Positions 1-8,933 of a stretch of DNA of 27,053 bases are shown piece after piece. The stretch is from Pleurotus ostreatus/Saccharomyces cerevisiae fusant. Its lineage: Eukaryota > Opisthokonta. The position numbers were made by a program, and so were the translations under genes. The stretch lies in NCBI GenBank assembly GCA_024196135.1, contig JAMQCK010000349.1, positions 1-27,053 on the forward strand, in the 5' to 3' direction. The notes under the pieces are model-generated. The model ran no database searches. It had not been told where the DNA came from and worked only from the letters and a program-made list of their open reading frames with translations. How positions within the stretch are numbered: position 1 is the stretch's first letter; each line of letters begins with the position of its first letter.

Positions 1-841
1 GAGAAGGCGGCAGCTGCGAAGAAGAAGTCCAAGAAGAAGCCCAAGAAGAAGAAGGCTGCCGGCGGTACTGGCACCAGCACCGAGGCCGCGGCGCCCCCGA
101 CGCCGGCTGCTGAGCCGCCGACCTCTCCCCAGGCGAAGGAGAAGAAGGAGAAGCCCGCGCCGAAGCCGGCTGCCCCGCCTCCCGCGCCCATCTGGTTCGA
201 GACGGGCGAGACGCGCGCGCAGAGCGCACGTGCGTACTTGCACGAGAACAAGCTGCTCGACGCGGAGAAGAACAAGACGAAGAACCGCGCGGACCACGCG
301 AGCATCTTCTCCGAGACGGGCAGCAGCAAGAAAGAGGAGAAGGAAAAGGGCAAGAAGGGCGGGCTGCTCAGCAAGCTGACGGGCAAAGGGAGCGACGATG
401 TCGATCAGAAGGAGGCGAAGCTGAGCATCTTCAAACGCCTGTCGAAGCGCGCGAAGGGGTACATGCACCAGCTCTTGCGCACGTCGGAGGACGATAAGCG
501 CGGGCTGGCGCCGATGAAGTGGGACAACTTTGTTAAGGTGGGAGGTGTGGTCATATGAGTCAAGATTGTCGCTGACTTTAATCAAGATTATGGTCGAGAT
601 GGGCTTCGAGTACGACCCCAGCACGGCCGGCTCGAGTGTCCGCTTCATCCCCAAGGACCAGCGCGACAAGCCCATCACGTTCCACAAGCGTATGTCTGGT
701 TACACTCCGATCTAACCGTTGCTAATCATCTCTGTAGCACACCCTGACCCGACCATCCAACCCGTCATGCTCAGGGAATTTGCGAAGAAGCTGCAGCGCC
801 ACTACGGCTGGACGCAGGAGGACATCATAGCGGCTTCCTAA
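1..841 (+). CDS. Lysine-rich protein with C-terminal HicA-like domain (5' end outside window)
   Basis: The reading frame is open from base 1, so the start lies upstream. Exons in the window are 1-537, 587-689 and 738-841, giving 247 residues and a TAA stop. Both introns are 48-49 nt, and the joined protein is continuous. The first 80 residues are low-complexity Lys/Ala/Pro. A charged helical stretch follows. The last 70 residues start at MKWDNFVK, run through a GFEYDP turn, a GSSVRF strand and an ITFHKPHPDP strand, and end in a helix with LREFAKKLQRHYGW. This order resembles the HicA fold (a small dsRNA-binding-like domain) reported at the C-terminus of some fungal proteins. The His of the bacterial GSHH motif is replaced here (GSSV), so RNase activity is doubtful. 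The domain call is inferred from the pattern. The cellular role is unknown. Confidence 0.75.
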
Positions 842-1255
842 GTGCACGACGCACACTTTCTTGGGAAACGCGTAGGCAGCGCGCTCGCCAACGATCAACG
901 AATCGACAACGAACTGTTTCTTGTAACGATCCGTCACCAGCGTGTGCTGGCGCGGTATCTTCATCTGTTATGATCTCTTTTCTTGTAGCGGTTTACTTCC
1001 TTCACTGACTGTTTTACTGGCTTGGTATGCGCATTGCACGAACGTTGTAGCTGTGTAGACAAGCACCCTCGCTGTATTTTGTATCTCCTGAATGTTGATC
1101 TCTTGCACAAGCATCTCACCTTGACGTTGACCTTGAGATAACCTGGGCCTTGCCGCCATCGCTATCGAGCACCTTCCGGTTGACGGCCCGACGTTCCGCC
1201 GCCGCCTCCGGCGTCATCATCCGTCCGAATCCCCACCTTGGTCTCGACCTCCATC
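842..1255. other. Intergenic, 3' of the HicA-like gene and 5' of the VanZ-like gene
   Basis: No open frame here has protein-like composition or splice signals that fit. It should hold the terminator of the upstream gene and the promoter of the VanZ-like gene. I see no clear TATA box. The part nearest 1256 is C-rich and pyrimidine-rich, as is common before fungal start codons. Confidence 0.5.
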
Positions 1256-2280
1256 ATGTCCCCCTCGGACGCGCTCTCCTCACGCGGCGCCCGCCGGCTG
1301 CTGCACCGCGCGGGCAAGTCGCTCATGAAATCGCACCGCCTCGGTGCCCTCCCATCGCAGAAGCTGGGCGCCCTCTCCCAGCACATCCGCTTCCGGCCCG
1401 TGCGCACCCTCCCCCGTTCCCCTCTCACTACACAAAGCTCAAGCAATCTCTTGTAGTGGTTCCTCGTGCTGACATGCCTGGTCATGTTTGTGCTCGCCTT
1501 CCTTGGGTTCACGAACTTCTCGCACGCGCTCCCGCTCAACGACAAGCTGCTGCATTTCCTGTGCTTCATGGTCGCGACGGGCGTGTTCTACTTTATATTT
1601 GATGTGGAAGAGTGCGTGGCGATCTCAATTCATGCTGGAAGATGGGCTAACAAAGTACAGGGAGGCAAGACGGATATGGATCTGGCGGCATGCTGGCCAG
1701 ATCCTGACCGGCTTCTTCTGTTTCTTCTGCGGGGGCATTCTGAGCGAGTTCGTGCAGTCCATGCTACCGGTGTGTGCTCTCTATATCCTTGTTTATTCAC
1801 CACACTCACTCGATCACGGCAGTACAAGGAATTCCAGTTCGGAGACATCGTGGTAAGTACATAAGCGCGTCGGCGGATTTTGTCACTCATCGTCCTAGGC
1901 GAACCTATGCGGAGCCTCAGTAGGCCTCTACCTCTCATACCACCTCGAGAAATACTACAGGCATAGGCGAGAGGTGCGTCCGAATGTGGAACCCAACCCG
2001 CTCCTCACACTCATCATCCCTTCAGATCGCCCGCCTCTACCGACCACTAGACACCTCACAATCAGACCTCGAAGACGACGACGACGAACTCGTCGGCGAC
2101 CAGCTCCTCCCCACCCACACGCAATCAACAAAACCCGGCAAGGGGTCCGTCGCACTGCAAGACGTGTGGGACGAGCGGGAAGAGCTGTTTGGCATTGGCG
2201 ATAGCGACGAGGAAGACGACCGAACGCCGCGCGTTTCGAGCAGCCGCGCTGGACCACCGCCGTCAAAGACGAGTGTATAG
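1256..2280 (+). CDS. VanZ-like integral membrane protein
   Basis: Six exons (1256-1399, 1457-1611, 1661-1769, 1823-1852, 1899-1973, 2026-2280) join in phase into 255 residues. After a basic N-terminus come hydrophobic segments at about residues 49-66, 74-98, 110-130 and 145-160. Conserved VanZ-family features are present: NDKLLHFLCF in the second segment, then a GGILSEFVQSMLP stretch, KEFQFGDIV and NLCGASVG. The C-terminal 85 residues are an acidic, Ser/Asp-rich and probably cytosolic tail. VanZ-like proteins are small polytopic membrane proteins. The bacterial founder raises teicoplanin resistance, and the fungal members have no assigned function. The start is the first ATG in frame and precedes a clean first intron. 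It is convergent with the mitochondrial-protein gene, with the hAT element lying between them. Confidence 0.85.
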
Positions 2281-2386
2281 AAGTGCGCTGAGGCGCGTGT
2301 ACGAAGATGTCACTCATGCCTTGGGCGGCCATAATAAGTATTAGCGTTTGTAACAGTGTCTGTAATACCACGCTCTGGAATAGTGA

Positions 2387-2394
2387 AGGGGATG
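2387..2394. repeat. Left 8-bp target-site duplication of the hAT element
   Basis: AGGGGATG directly precedes the left terminal inverted repeat and is repeated exactly at 6120-6127 directly after the right one. Eight-base duplications are the hallmark of hAT insertion. Confidence 0.95.
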
Positions 2395-2412
2395 TAGGGT
2401 CTGCAACGGTAG
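2395..2412 (+). repeat. Left terminal inverted repeat of the hAT element
   Basis: TAGGGTCTGCAACGGTAG is the exact reverse complement of 6102-6119. The match stops at base 19. It is the outermost part of the transposase target. Confidence 0.95.
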
Positions 2413-2489
2413 CGGTTAAACCGGTATAAACCGCAGCCGTACCGCATTTTCGCGGTTTCTAATGGACGGTAATTGTTCTCACGGATCAC

Positions 2490-2522
2490 GGTTGAACCGC
2501 GGTTTACCGCGGATGCCACGTG
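2490..2522 (+). repeat. Left subterminal inverted repeat of the hAT element
   Basis: This stretch starts GGTTGAACCGCGG and ends GCCACGTG. It matches the reverse complement of 6002-6034 at 31 of 33 positions. It contains nested palindromes (ACCGCGGT and CCGCGG), and related GCGGTTT/AAACCG words occur between it and the terminal repeat. This is the usual layout of hAT transposase-binding sites. Confidence 0.85.
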
Positions 2523-2658
2523 TACCGTCTGGTTCGCACAGCCACTGCGCGCCACCGCGTCGATCATCGCGTCCATGGCGCTCCCTCGATTATTCACGAC
2601 TTTACCAAGCACTGCAAATACTCAGCCACCATCGCATTGTATGTCATAGCCCTGAACA

Positions 2659-2666
2659 TATATATA
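2659..2666 (+). promoter_or_regulatory. Candidate TATA box of the transposase gene
   Basis: TATATATA lies inside the element about 110 bp upstream of the transposase ATG at 2774, with a C/T-rich stretch between. Position and sequence suit a fungal core promoter. Call from sequence pattern only. Confidence 0.45.
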
Positions 2667-2773
2667 CGGGCGAGGATGCCAGTTGACTTCCTTCCCTTCC
2701 ACTCTCGAACGCCGGATCCGACTCGATCAGCGCGAATCCCCTCCAACTTCCCCCAGCGAACGTCCCTCTCAGG

Positions 2774-5700
2774 ATGCAGCGTCAACCCCTGGGCTCACGC
2801 CCTCTTCAACAAACCTCTTCCCTCTCCTCATCTTCCTCGTTCTCATCTGCTTTCACGTACTCGTCCCCCATTGCCAGTAGATCGTTCCCTCAATCTTCGC
2901 AATACTCGGCGTACCCTGGATATCCACCCCCAGGATCAGCCGTATATGGCGCGGAGAACTGTGCTCTGCCTTCCAATCAAGCCGCTGTAGGTCAGCGCCG
3001 GGCGCGCGACTCCCCCGTTGTCTTTGAGGGCCCAACCAAAAGACGACGGGCGACGAGGAACGTTATCGCGAGCAAGTCTGATCAGGAGGTATGGGACATG
3101 CCTGATGCGGACATAATAGGTGTGTAGCATACCTGTCCGTGTAAGTGCAGGCCACTGACTATCGCTCTGCAGATGCGTCGCATCGCACTTTCCGCTCGGT
3201 CGTATATAGTCATTATACCACCAAAGTCGCGCGCGATAATGACATACGAAGTCCAACGTACCGCCAAATCATCTTCGAGTTTCACTGCAAACACAAGAAC
3301 CCCGCACATCGCGTCGTAAAGCGCCGCCGTATGCATACCTCGGATGGGACACAGGCCCTCATCTCCACAGCGAGGGCATGCGATAAGGCTCTCGGCGTGA
3401 GTCTTGGGTCGGGCGAACCCCCTATCGCGTACTCCCCCATCGCGCATCGTGCTCTTATTGCGCTCCGCTCTGCGACGAGCCATCGGCCTTTCAACATGGT
3501 TCGGGACCGCTTCTACACGGAAGAAGTACAGATGCTCCGCCCCGGTACCATCCTTCCGTCCCCCGCAACCGTTTCTGTGGATGTAAAGCGCCTGTATAAG
3601 GGTATGGCAGCCGATCTATGTGCCTACCTGGTGGTAAGTACGCTTACAACGCGCAAAACAAGTGCTAATAGGACTACGCCCATCAGAAACGCGACCTGCC
3701 CTTCCACCTCATGATCGATGGCTGGACAAGTCCGATAACGACTGGGGAGCTTGGCCTAGTTGTACAGTGGTACGCAGATGGCGAGCTACGCCGATGTATC
3801 CTGGAGTTTATCAAGTAAGTTGTGCCTCGCTGTCTCCACTATCGCCTCAATCTGTCGGTTTCCAGGCTCAAGAGTAACCACACGGGTAAATACCTAGCGG
3901 AGTGCATCTTCGACTGCCTCGGACGGTGCGGCATAGCCCATCTGGTGCGCCATTCGTATATATCCTACTCTTCATGCTCAAAATCGTCTAGCTCATGCTC
4001 CTTAATATGGACAACGCCAGCAATTGCGATACAACTGCAATGGAGCTCCAGAAGCTCCTGCCCTCCTTTGAGGGCAAGCCGTGGCGCCTTCGATGCCTTT
4101 TACACATCCTTAATCTCATTGCCAAGGTATGTATCGTGTACCCCTTTTCCTGGCGGTCTGAAGCGCTGACAAACGTCATGAACAGGCCATACTTCTATTC
4201 TTTTACAAGCAGTACAAGCGAAAGAAGCGCTCGTGCGATGGTCAAGGCACTAGCGAGTTCACAGCTGCTCAGGACGCCTTCGACATCGAGGAGGAAGAGG
4301 AAGAGGGTCACCTGCCTCCCGAAGACGAGGAGCTCGCGCAAACCACAGCGGCTCAAGCGGAAGATGATGCCGCGCAGTCTTCGACAGGTGAGATCGAGCA
4401 TGATAATGCCGCCTGCAAGTCCGTGAAGGACCGCGCTATCTACGAGATGCGCCTCCAGGGTGTCACGTTCAGTGATCCGCAGGCGAAGGAATGCATCAAC
4501 ATCATGACAAAGGTACGCACCCAAAATCGAGTCCGCTCTCGCCACTCCTGACACCAATCCCTAGGTTGCAGGCCTCGCGCGACGGATTAACGACACTCCG
4601 TCTACTCTCGGAGTTGCCTTCGAGAAATTCGTGAAGAGTGCGCCGCCCGAGAACGACGACCGCAACAGGATATCCCGTCGTGTAGCGACACGGTGGAACA
4701 GCGATTACAAGTGTTTGGACGACTACCTTGTATTGAAGGCAGCCGTCGAAGCGCTGACGTCGCAAAGCGACCTCAAGCTCCACGCGTACCGCCTCACGCA
4801 ACGCCAATGGGAGCTTTCAAAGGAGCTCCGTGATCTACTCCGAGTATGTCCTCATCTGTTCCTGCTCGCCGTGTTCTAACGAAAGCACAGATTTTCATTC
4901 CCGCAACGGAGGCGTTCTCGCAGAAAGAGACACCGCTCATTTCGGATGTCCTTGAGGTCCTCGACAACATTAAGGAAGACCTCACAAATATCCGAGACAG
5001 CCCGGTCAATCTTGACAAGAAGTTGGCCTCCCCTGTTGTCCGAATCGCCGCACATGCTGGTCTGCTTATGATTGACAAGTATCTCTCCACGATGGACGAA
5101 TGCGAGGTGTACCACATCGCGATAGGTCAGTACCATGTCGTGCATCAGTGTCGGTGACGTCGCTCATCTCTGGATTTGCAGCTCTCTCCCCCGACAAGAA
5201 GTTACAGTGGTTTAGGGACCGTGACTGGGAGGAAGACGCCATCGAATCCGTGCGCAAGCGCGTACTTAAACGCTGGACAGATTCTTACGAGAAGCCCACA
5301 AATACAACACCGCCAAGTCCCTCTCAAGGTGCTTCAACAATTCCGGAGGTATGTGGGTTGGCTTTCCCCAATGGCTGTTTTTTTCTAAAGAAAATACAGG
5401 GGACCCGAGGTCGGGATGGCTGGGCGTCAATGCGGCGCTCGCGAGGACAAAGAACTCCGGCAGCCTCGCAGTCCGCTTTTAAGGACGACATCATCAATTA
5501 TCTCGACTCAGACGTTGTCCCAAGCGCGGTGATTAAGGAGAGAGGCGGAGTTATTGCTTACTGGCACAAGGAATGGGACCGGACTCCCCGTCTCGCGCGT
5601 TTTGCCTCGGACTATTGCTCAGCTCCTGGTGAGTGTGCCATGGCCATCGAATCTACGTCGTGACTGACCACAATCATAGCCACCACGGTCGACGTCGAGC

Positions 5701-5861
5701 GCGCTTTCTCCGAAGGACGGCGTGAAGTCAATTTCATGCAGACTCAGATGTGTCACGACACCTTCAACGCTTCAATGGTGGTCGGCTCACTGGCGAAGCT
5801 GCCGTCTTTCAACTTACAGAAGGCTATTGAAATTCTGGAGACGGAGATATCCTCTGATTGA
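2774..5861 (+). CDS. hAT-family transposase
   Basis: Eleven exons: 2774-3119, 3173-3633, 3672-3814, 3866-3944, 3992-4126, 4186-4512, 4565-4843, 4891-5125, 5182-5348, 5400-5628 and 5680-5861. They join in phase into 860 residues. The first 115 residues are Ser/Pro-rich. A degenerate BED-type DNA-binding region spans roughly 122-190; it keeps C154 and C185 but lacks a clear CxxC...HxxxH set. The RNase H-like core shows D285 (MIDGWTSP), D350 (NMDNAS), CLLH at 378-381 and TRWNSDY around 540. E807 (VDVERAFSEG) lies in the C-terminal hAT dimerisation region. An acidic insert of about 60 residues follows residue 400. D285, D350 and E807 fit the hAT DDE triad. It should excise and reinsert the element from the nucleus. 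Intron 2 is only 38 nt. Confidence 0.92.
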
Positions 5862-6001
5862 TGCGTATTTCACTTATTTTACCTATCATAACATGTCTTT
5901 CCATTGTTGCTGGCAGCCAGGGAGTCTCGTCAATGCTCAGAGCGATGCAAGCTCCCTCGCGATGATTTGTGTACCCTTGTGGGTGCCGCGCAGGAGAGGA
6001 G

Positions 6002-6034
6002 CACGTGGCAACCGCGGTAAACCGCGGTTGAACC
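6002..6034 (-). repeat. Right subterminal inverted repeat of the hAT element
   Basis: Its reverse complement matches 2490-2522 at 31 of 33 positions. It starts CACGTGGCAACCGCGG on the + strand and lies about 68 bp inside the right terminal repeat, against about 78 bp on the left side. Confidence 0.85.
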
Positions 6035-6101
6035 GGAATATTCTACCACGGTGGGCGGAGTTCAAATTTACCGCAGAAATCCTACCGGTAGTTTACCAGA
6101 T

Positions 6102-6119
6102 CTACCGTTGCAGACCCTA
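6102..6119 (-). repeat. Right terminal inverted repeat of the hAT element
   Basis: CTACCGTTGCAGACCCTA is the exact reverse complement of 2395-2412 and is followed at once by the right target duplication. Confidence 0.95.
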
Positions 6120-6127
6120 AGGGGATG
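6120..6127. repeat. Right 8-bp target-site duplication of the hAT element
   Basis: AGGGGATG is identical to 2387-2394. Its last two bases are the first bases of a small hairpin (6126-6140), so the element inserted at the edge of a short inverted repeat. Confidence 0.95.
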
Positions 6128-6140
6128 CAACGGGGTTGCA
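6126..6140. repeat. Short inverted repeat next to the hAT insertion site
   Basis: TGCAAC (6126-6131), GGG, GTTGCA (6135-6140) form a perfect 6-bp stem with a 3-base loop. It lies 27 bp beyond the stop of the minus-strand gene, so it would fall in that gene's 3' UTR. It may be chance. Confidence 0.4.
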
Positions 6141-6166
6141 AGGAGTACTACGGGAACACCAGTGGG

Positions 6167-8341
6167 CTACCGTTTCTCAGCCTTTCCGGTTTCTAGTGTC
6201 CTTGCCTCGGCCTCCAGGGAGCGCAAGGTCTCCTCTTGTGCGTCGATGATCTCGTGCCGCTGTTCTACGCGTCGAAGCAACCCCTTGCACGCCGCGTCGG
6301 GTACGGCGCATACGCGTTCACGGAGCACGTTGTCCAGCGTTGTCTGAGAAATACATTAGCCACCTGCATTCTCACCTGAAAGTCGACTGGACTCACCGAC
6401 AAATCCCTTTCCAGCCCCTCCGATACCCTCTTCCAGTCACCCCACCAGCGCCGCTTCGCCTTCTCCCACCGACCAATCGCGACCCTCACACTCGCCAGCG
6501 CCAGCAGCACCCCCGCGCCCGCCGCCGTGCCCGGTGCCACACCAGCCGACAGCAAATTACTCAACACGCCCTCAGCGACGCCCATACTCGCGAACGACGA
6601 CGCGATCGCGGTGCCGGTGCCCAAACCCGCGCCACCCACAGCGACGAGGAAAGAGCGCTGCGCGGATCGGTGCAGCCGCGGGGTGGCGTAGTGGGTCATC
6701 TGCGCGCGGCGTGCGTGCACGGGGGCGGTGAGGACAGAGGGAGAGAGCGCGGTGGAGGGCGCGCCGGCGAGGGCGTCGAGGTCGTTGCGGAGGAGGGCGG
6801 AGGCGAAGGCGGGGCCGGCGGTTTCGATGGCGGAGACTGCCTGGCTGGTCAGGTCGGCGCGGGCGGCGGCGAGCTGGCCGGTGTGGTATATAAGCTGGGC
6901 GGAGGGGGGTTTTTAGTGCGCTGTTCAAGAGATTTGAGACCAGAAGCTCACATGCTGCTCAAGCTCCTGACACCACAGCCGCTCGATGGCGTCCGCCACC
7001 ACGACCGACACCTCGTCTACGCGCGCCACCATCCGCCACCACGTCAGCCGGTCGAGGACCTCGCCCAGGCGGCGCTCCGTGTGCTCCAGGGCGCGGCGGA
7101 CGTGTTTCCCGTCCTGCAGTACCGCGCGCGGTACTGTTACTTTGTACTCCTCCGCGCGCCGCTCGAGCGCGCTCACCCTGTCCTCGACTGCGTCGCACTC
7201 CGCGCGGGCAGCCGTCAGCGCATCCCGACAGGCGTCGAGCGCGCCGAGGAGCACGCCCTGGGCATACGTCCGCCGCGCATCGCGGCGCGCGGCGCCGAGA
7301 CCCGAGACCCGCGCGCGGATGGCTTCGAAGACGGCGGGAATGTTCGACACGGCGAAGTCATGCTGGTAGAGCTGGACAGCGGCGGGGTTGGTAGGGTTCG
7401 CGTTGAGCGTGGTCAGCGCGGTCGCGGCGCGGCGGGTGTCCACCGCAAGGGTCGTCGTATGGTCGGGGAGGGGACCGCGGGGCGGGGCGTTGACGACGAA
7501 GAGGCGGAGGGGGTTGTAAGTGGGGAGGGGGAGGTTGGGGGAAGGTGTGGTCGCGGGGTTGCGCACGATGATGGGGATATCGGCTTTGAAGGTAGAGAGT
7601 AGGGTCTTCGCTTGCAGGGGGTCACGCAGCTCGAGGATCTGCGCGTTCAAGGCGGATAGCCAGGGGGCGGTGACAGGTAGTTTAGGGACCTCGTCAAGCC
7701 TGAGGTTCATGAGCATAAAGCGTCGATGCGTAAAGTGGGGGCACATACTGCTTCTCGAGCTGTCGCGCACCAGCGTCGACCTCTTCCCATCGCGTCGCCG
7801 TCGACTTCGATGAGAAGGGCTCTTCTGTCAACGCCGTCACCAGCTCTTGCGCGCCGGAATCGTCCCCCAACCCGCATACTTTAATGAGTTCAGCCACCGA
7901 TCGCATTCAAGAGCGTTATGACGCACCCAGGATGTTCAGCTGAGCAGGTGGTGCTCCCTCCCGCAGCTCCTTCTCGACACCCTCAAGACCCGAGCGCGAG
8001 TGCTCGAGTAGATGTCGCCAGAACCGCTGGTCTTCAACAGACCCTTCAGTCGTTTGTGTTGGCAGAACATCCAAGACGAGAGCTTCAGCCTTGGTGATCA
8101 GTGTCCGGTACGGTGCATTCGCATGTATAGCAGAGGCTAGCTCCTTGCTTATGGGTGCCGCCTTGCGTTCAGCCTTCTGCGAGGGGAGCGCATCTTTGGA
8201 CGCAGCTTGATCGCTGTACGCCCGAGACCGGGTTCGGGCATGCGTGGGTATTCGCGCAAGTTTGGCGCCACGATGAGCGTAGGAGGCAGAGCCTGCGCGG
8301 CAGGCGGGGAGCCTGGCAAGCCCGCTATACCGACATGGCAT
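6167..8341 (-). CDS. Predicted mitochondrial protein with degenerate dynamin-like GTPase region
   Basis: Five exons (8341-7927, 7878-7749, 7699-6952, 6894-6397, 6343-6167) join in phase into 655 residues. The start chosen, MPCRYSGLARLPACRAG, opens an Arg/Ala/Ser-rich, acid-free stretch ending TRSRAYS, typical of a mitochondrial presequence. An in-frame ATG at 8446 would add 35 residues. Around 135-160, LNILVCGLGDDSGAQEL followed by VTALTEEPF has the layout of a dynamin-type P-loop (strand, glycine turn, helix), but the GKS/T lysine is missing. LRLFVVNAP may be a further core strand. Helical, probably coiled-coil segments follow, then two Gly/Ala-rich hydrophobic stretches at about 512-571, and a final helix. 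This recalls Mmc1-type fungal mitochondrial proteins, but that name is a recollection, not a search result. Targeting is a fair inference; the function is not known. Confidence 0.8.
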
Positions 8342-8412
8342 GGAGGTAGGTTCAAGTCGATCTCGCGAGCCTCGCGCGTGGGGGGAAGCAGGCGCGTCAC
8401 GGTCCGGGCCTG

Positions 8413-8430
8413 GTCCGGCATTTTCCGGAC
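8413..8430. promoter_or_regulatory. GTCCGG-N6-CCGGAC palindrome (copy 1)
   Basis: Two perfect 6-bp half-sites flank CATTTT. The same half-sites with the same 6-base spacing, and a spacer also starting CA, occur at 11942-11959. Symmetric CGG-containing half-sites are the type of site bound by fungal Zn2Cys6 dimers. It lies 72 bp upstream of the preferred start of the minus-strand gene. The binding factor is unknown. Confidence 0.4.
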
Positions 8431-8889
8431 TGAAGTTTATGGCCATTTCCTCGCTCTTTCCTTCTGGTTTAAGGAGCGCTATATCAGTGTCAGGGAGATA
8501 GCTGTCGCATCTTTGGGTGTAAGTGGAAGCGAGGGGGGTAGAGCGAGCCTCGTTGAGGGCCTTCCACCTTCACCGCCCAATCCAGTGACCTGTGAATCAA
8601 TCCAGCACCACGTTTCGAAGGATCGTCGTCTCATCCATAAACCGCCAACTATCTACCCTATTCAGTGTCTGCGCAATTCACTGTCCCGATCCACCGCTCG
8701 AGGCGCGGATAAGGAGCGCCCTTGACACTTTGCCTCTCCCCACTGCTTCCACGTACAGACAACCTATAGCTCGGCTCGCTTCCCACCAGTGAATAGCCGC
8801 CCCCTGCCTTCAATACAGAAACGTTGAGCGGAGTGGCTAATTGCCGCATTTGGTGCTGTGCGAGTCAACTGATCTGGAGAATCGAAGTC

Positions 8890-8895
8890 TATAAA
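8890..8895 (+). promoter_or_regulatory. TATA box of the C2H2 zinc-finger gene
   Basis: TATAAA lies 39 bp upstream of the ATG at 8934. A start site 25-35 bp downstream would leave a very short 5' leader. Call from motif and position only. Confidence 0.5.
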
Positions 8896-8933
8896 GGCTG
8901 GATTCGGCCCCCGTCTCTCTTCCCGCCACCACT

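Larger units (their letters stand above)
2395..6119 (+). mobile_element. Complete hAT-superfamily DNA transposon
   Basis: The element is 3725 bp long. Its ends are perfect 18-bp terminal inverted repeats (2395-2412 and 6102-6119), flanked by a perfect 8-bp direct repeat, AGGGGATG. Just inside each end is a longer imperfect inverted repeat (2490-2522 and 6002-6034, 31 of 33 matching) rich in AACCGCGGTTTACCGCGG-type sequence, a likely transposase-binding region. One gene fills the interior: an 860-residue transposase with RNase H-like catalytic motifs and the hAT dimerisation region. No stop or frameshift was found in the spliced frame. Boundaries, duplication and coding potential all look intact, so the copy is probably young and may be autonomous. 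It sits between the 3' ends of two convergent genes, 114 bp after the VanZ-like stop and 47 bp from the stop of the mitochondrial-protein gene, and interrupts neither. Confidence 0.95.
8342..8933. other. Divergent intergenic region with two promoters
   Basis: This lies between the minus-strand mitochondrial-protein gene and the plus-strand C2H2 gene. I find no convincing coding exon apart from the possible 35-residue N-terminal extension of the minus-strand gene (to 8446). It holds a GTCCGG-N6-CCGGAC palindrome near the minus-strand start and a TATA box near the plus-strand start. The rest shows nothing distinctive. Confidence 0.5.

Noticed and set aside
6340..7602. Long plus-strand open frame of 420 codons
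   Set aside because: It lies opposite the exons of the mitochondrial-protein gene. Its product is Gly/Arg/Val low-complexity, an antisense effect of GC-rich codon usage.
8149..8421. Minus-strand frame overlapping the N-terminus of the mitochondrial protein
   Set aside because: It does not connect in phase with the exon ending at 7927 and lacks presequence character at its start.
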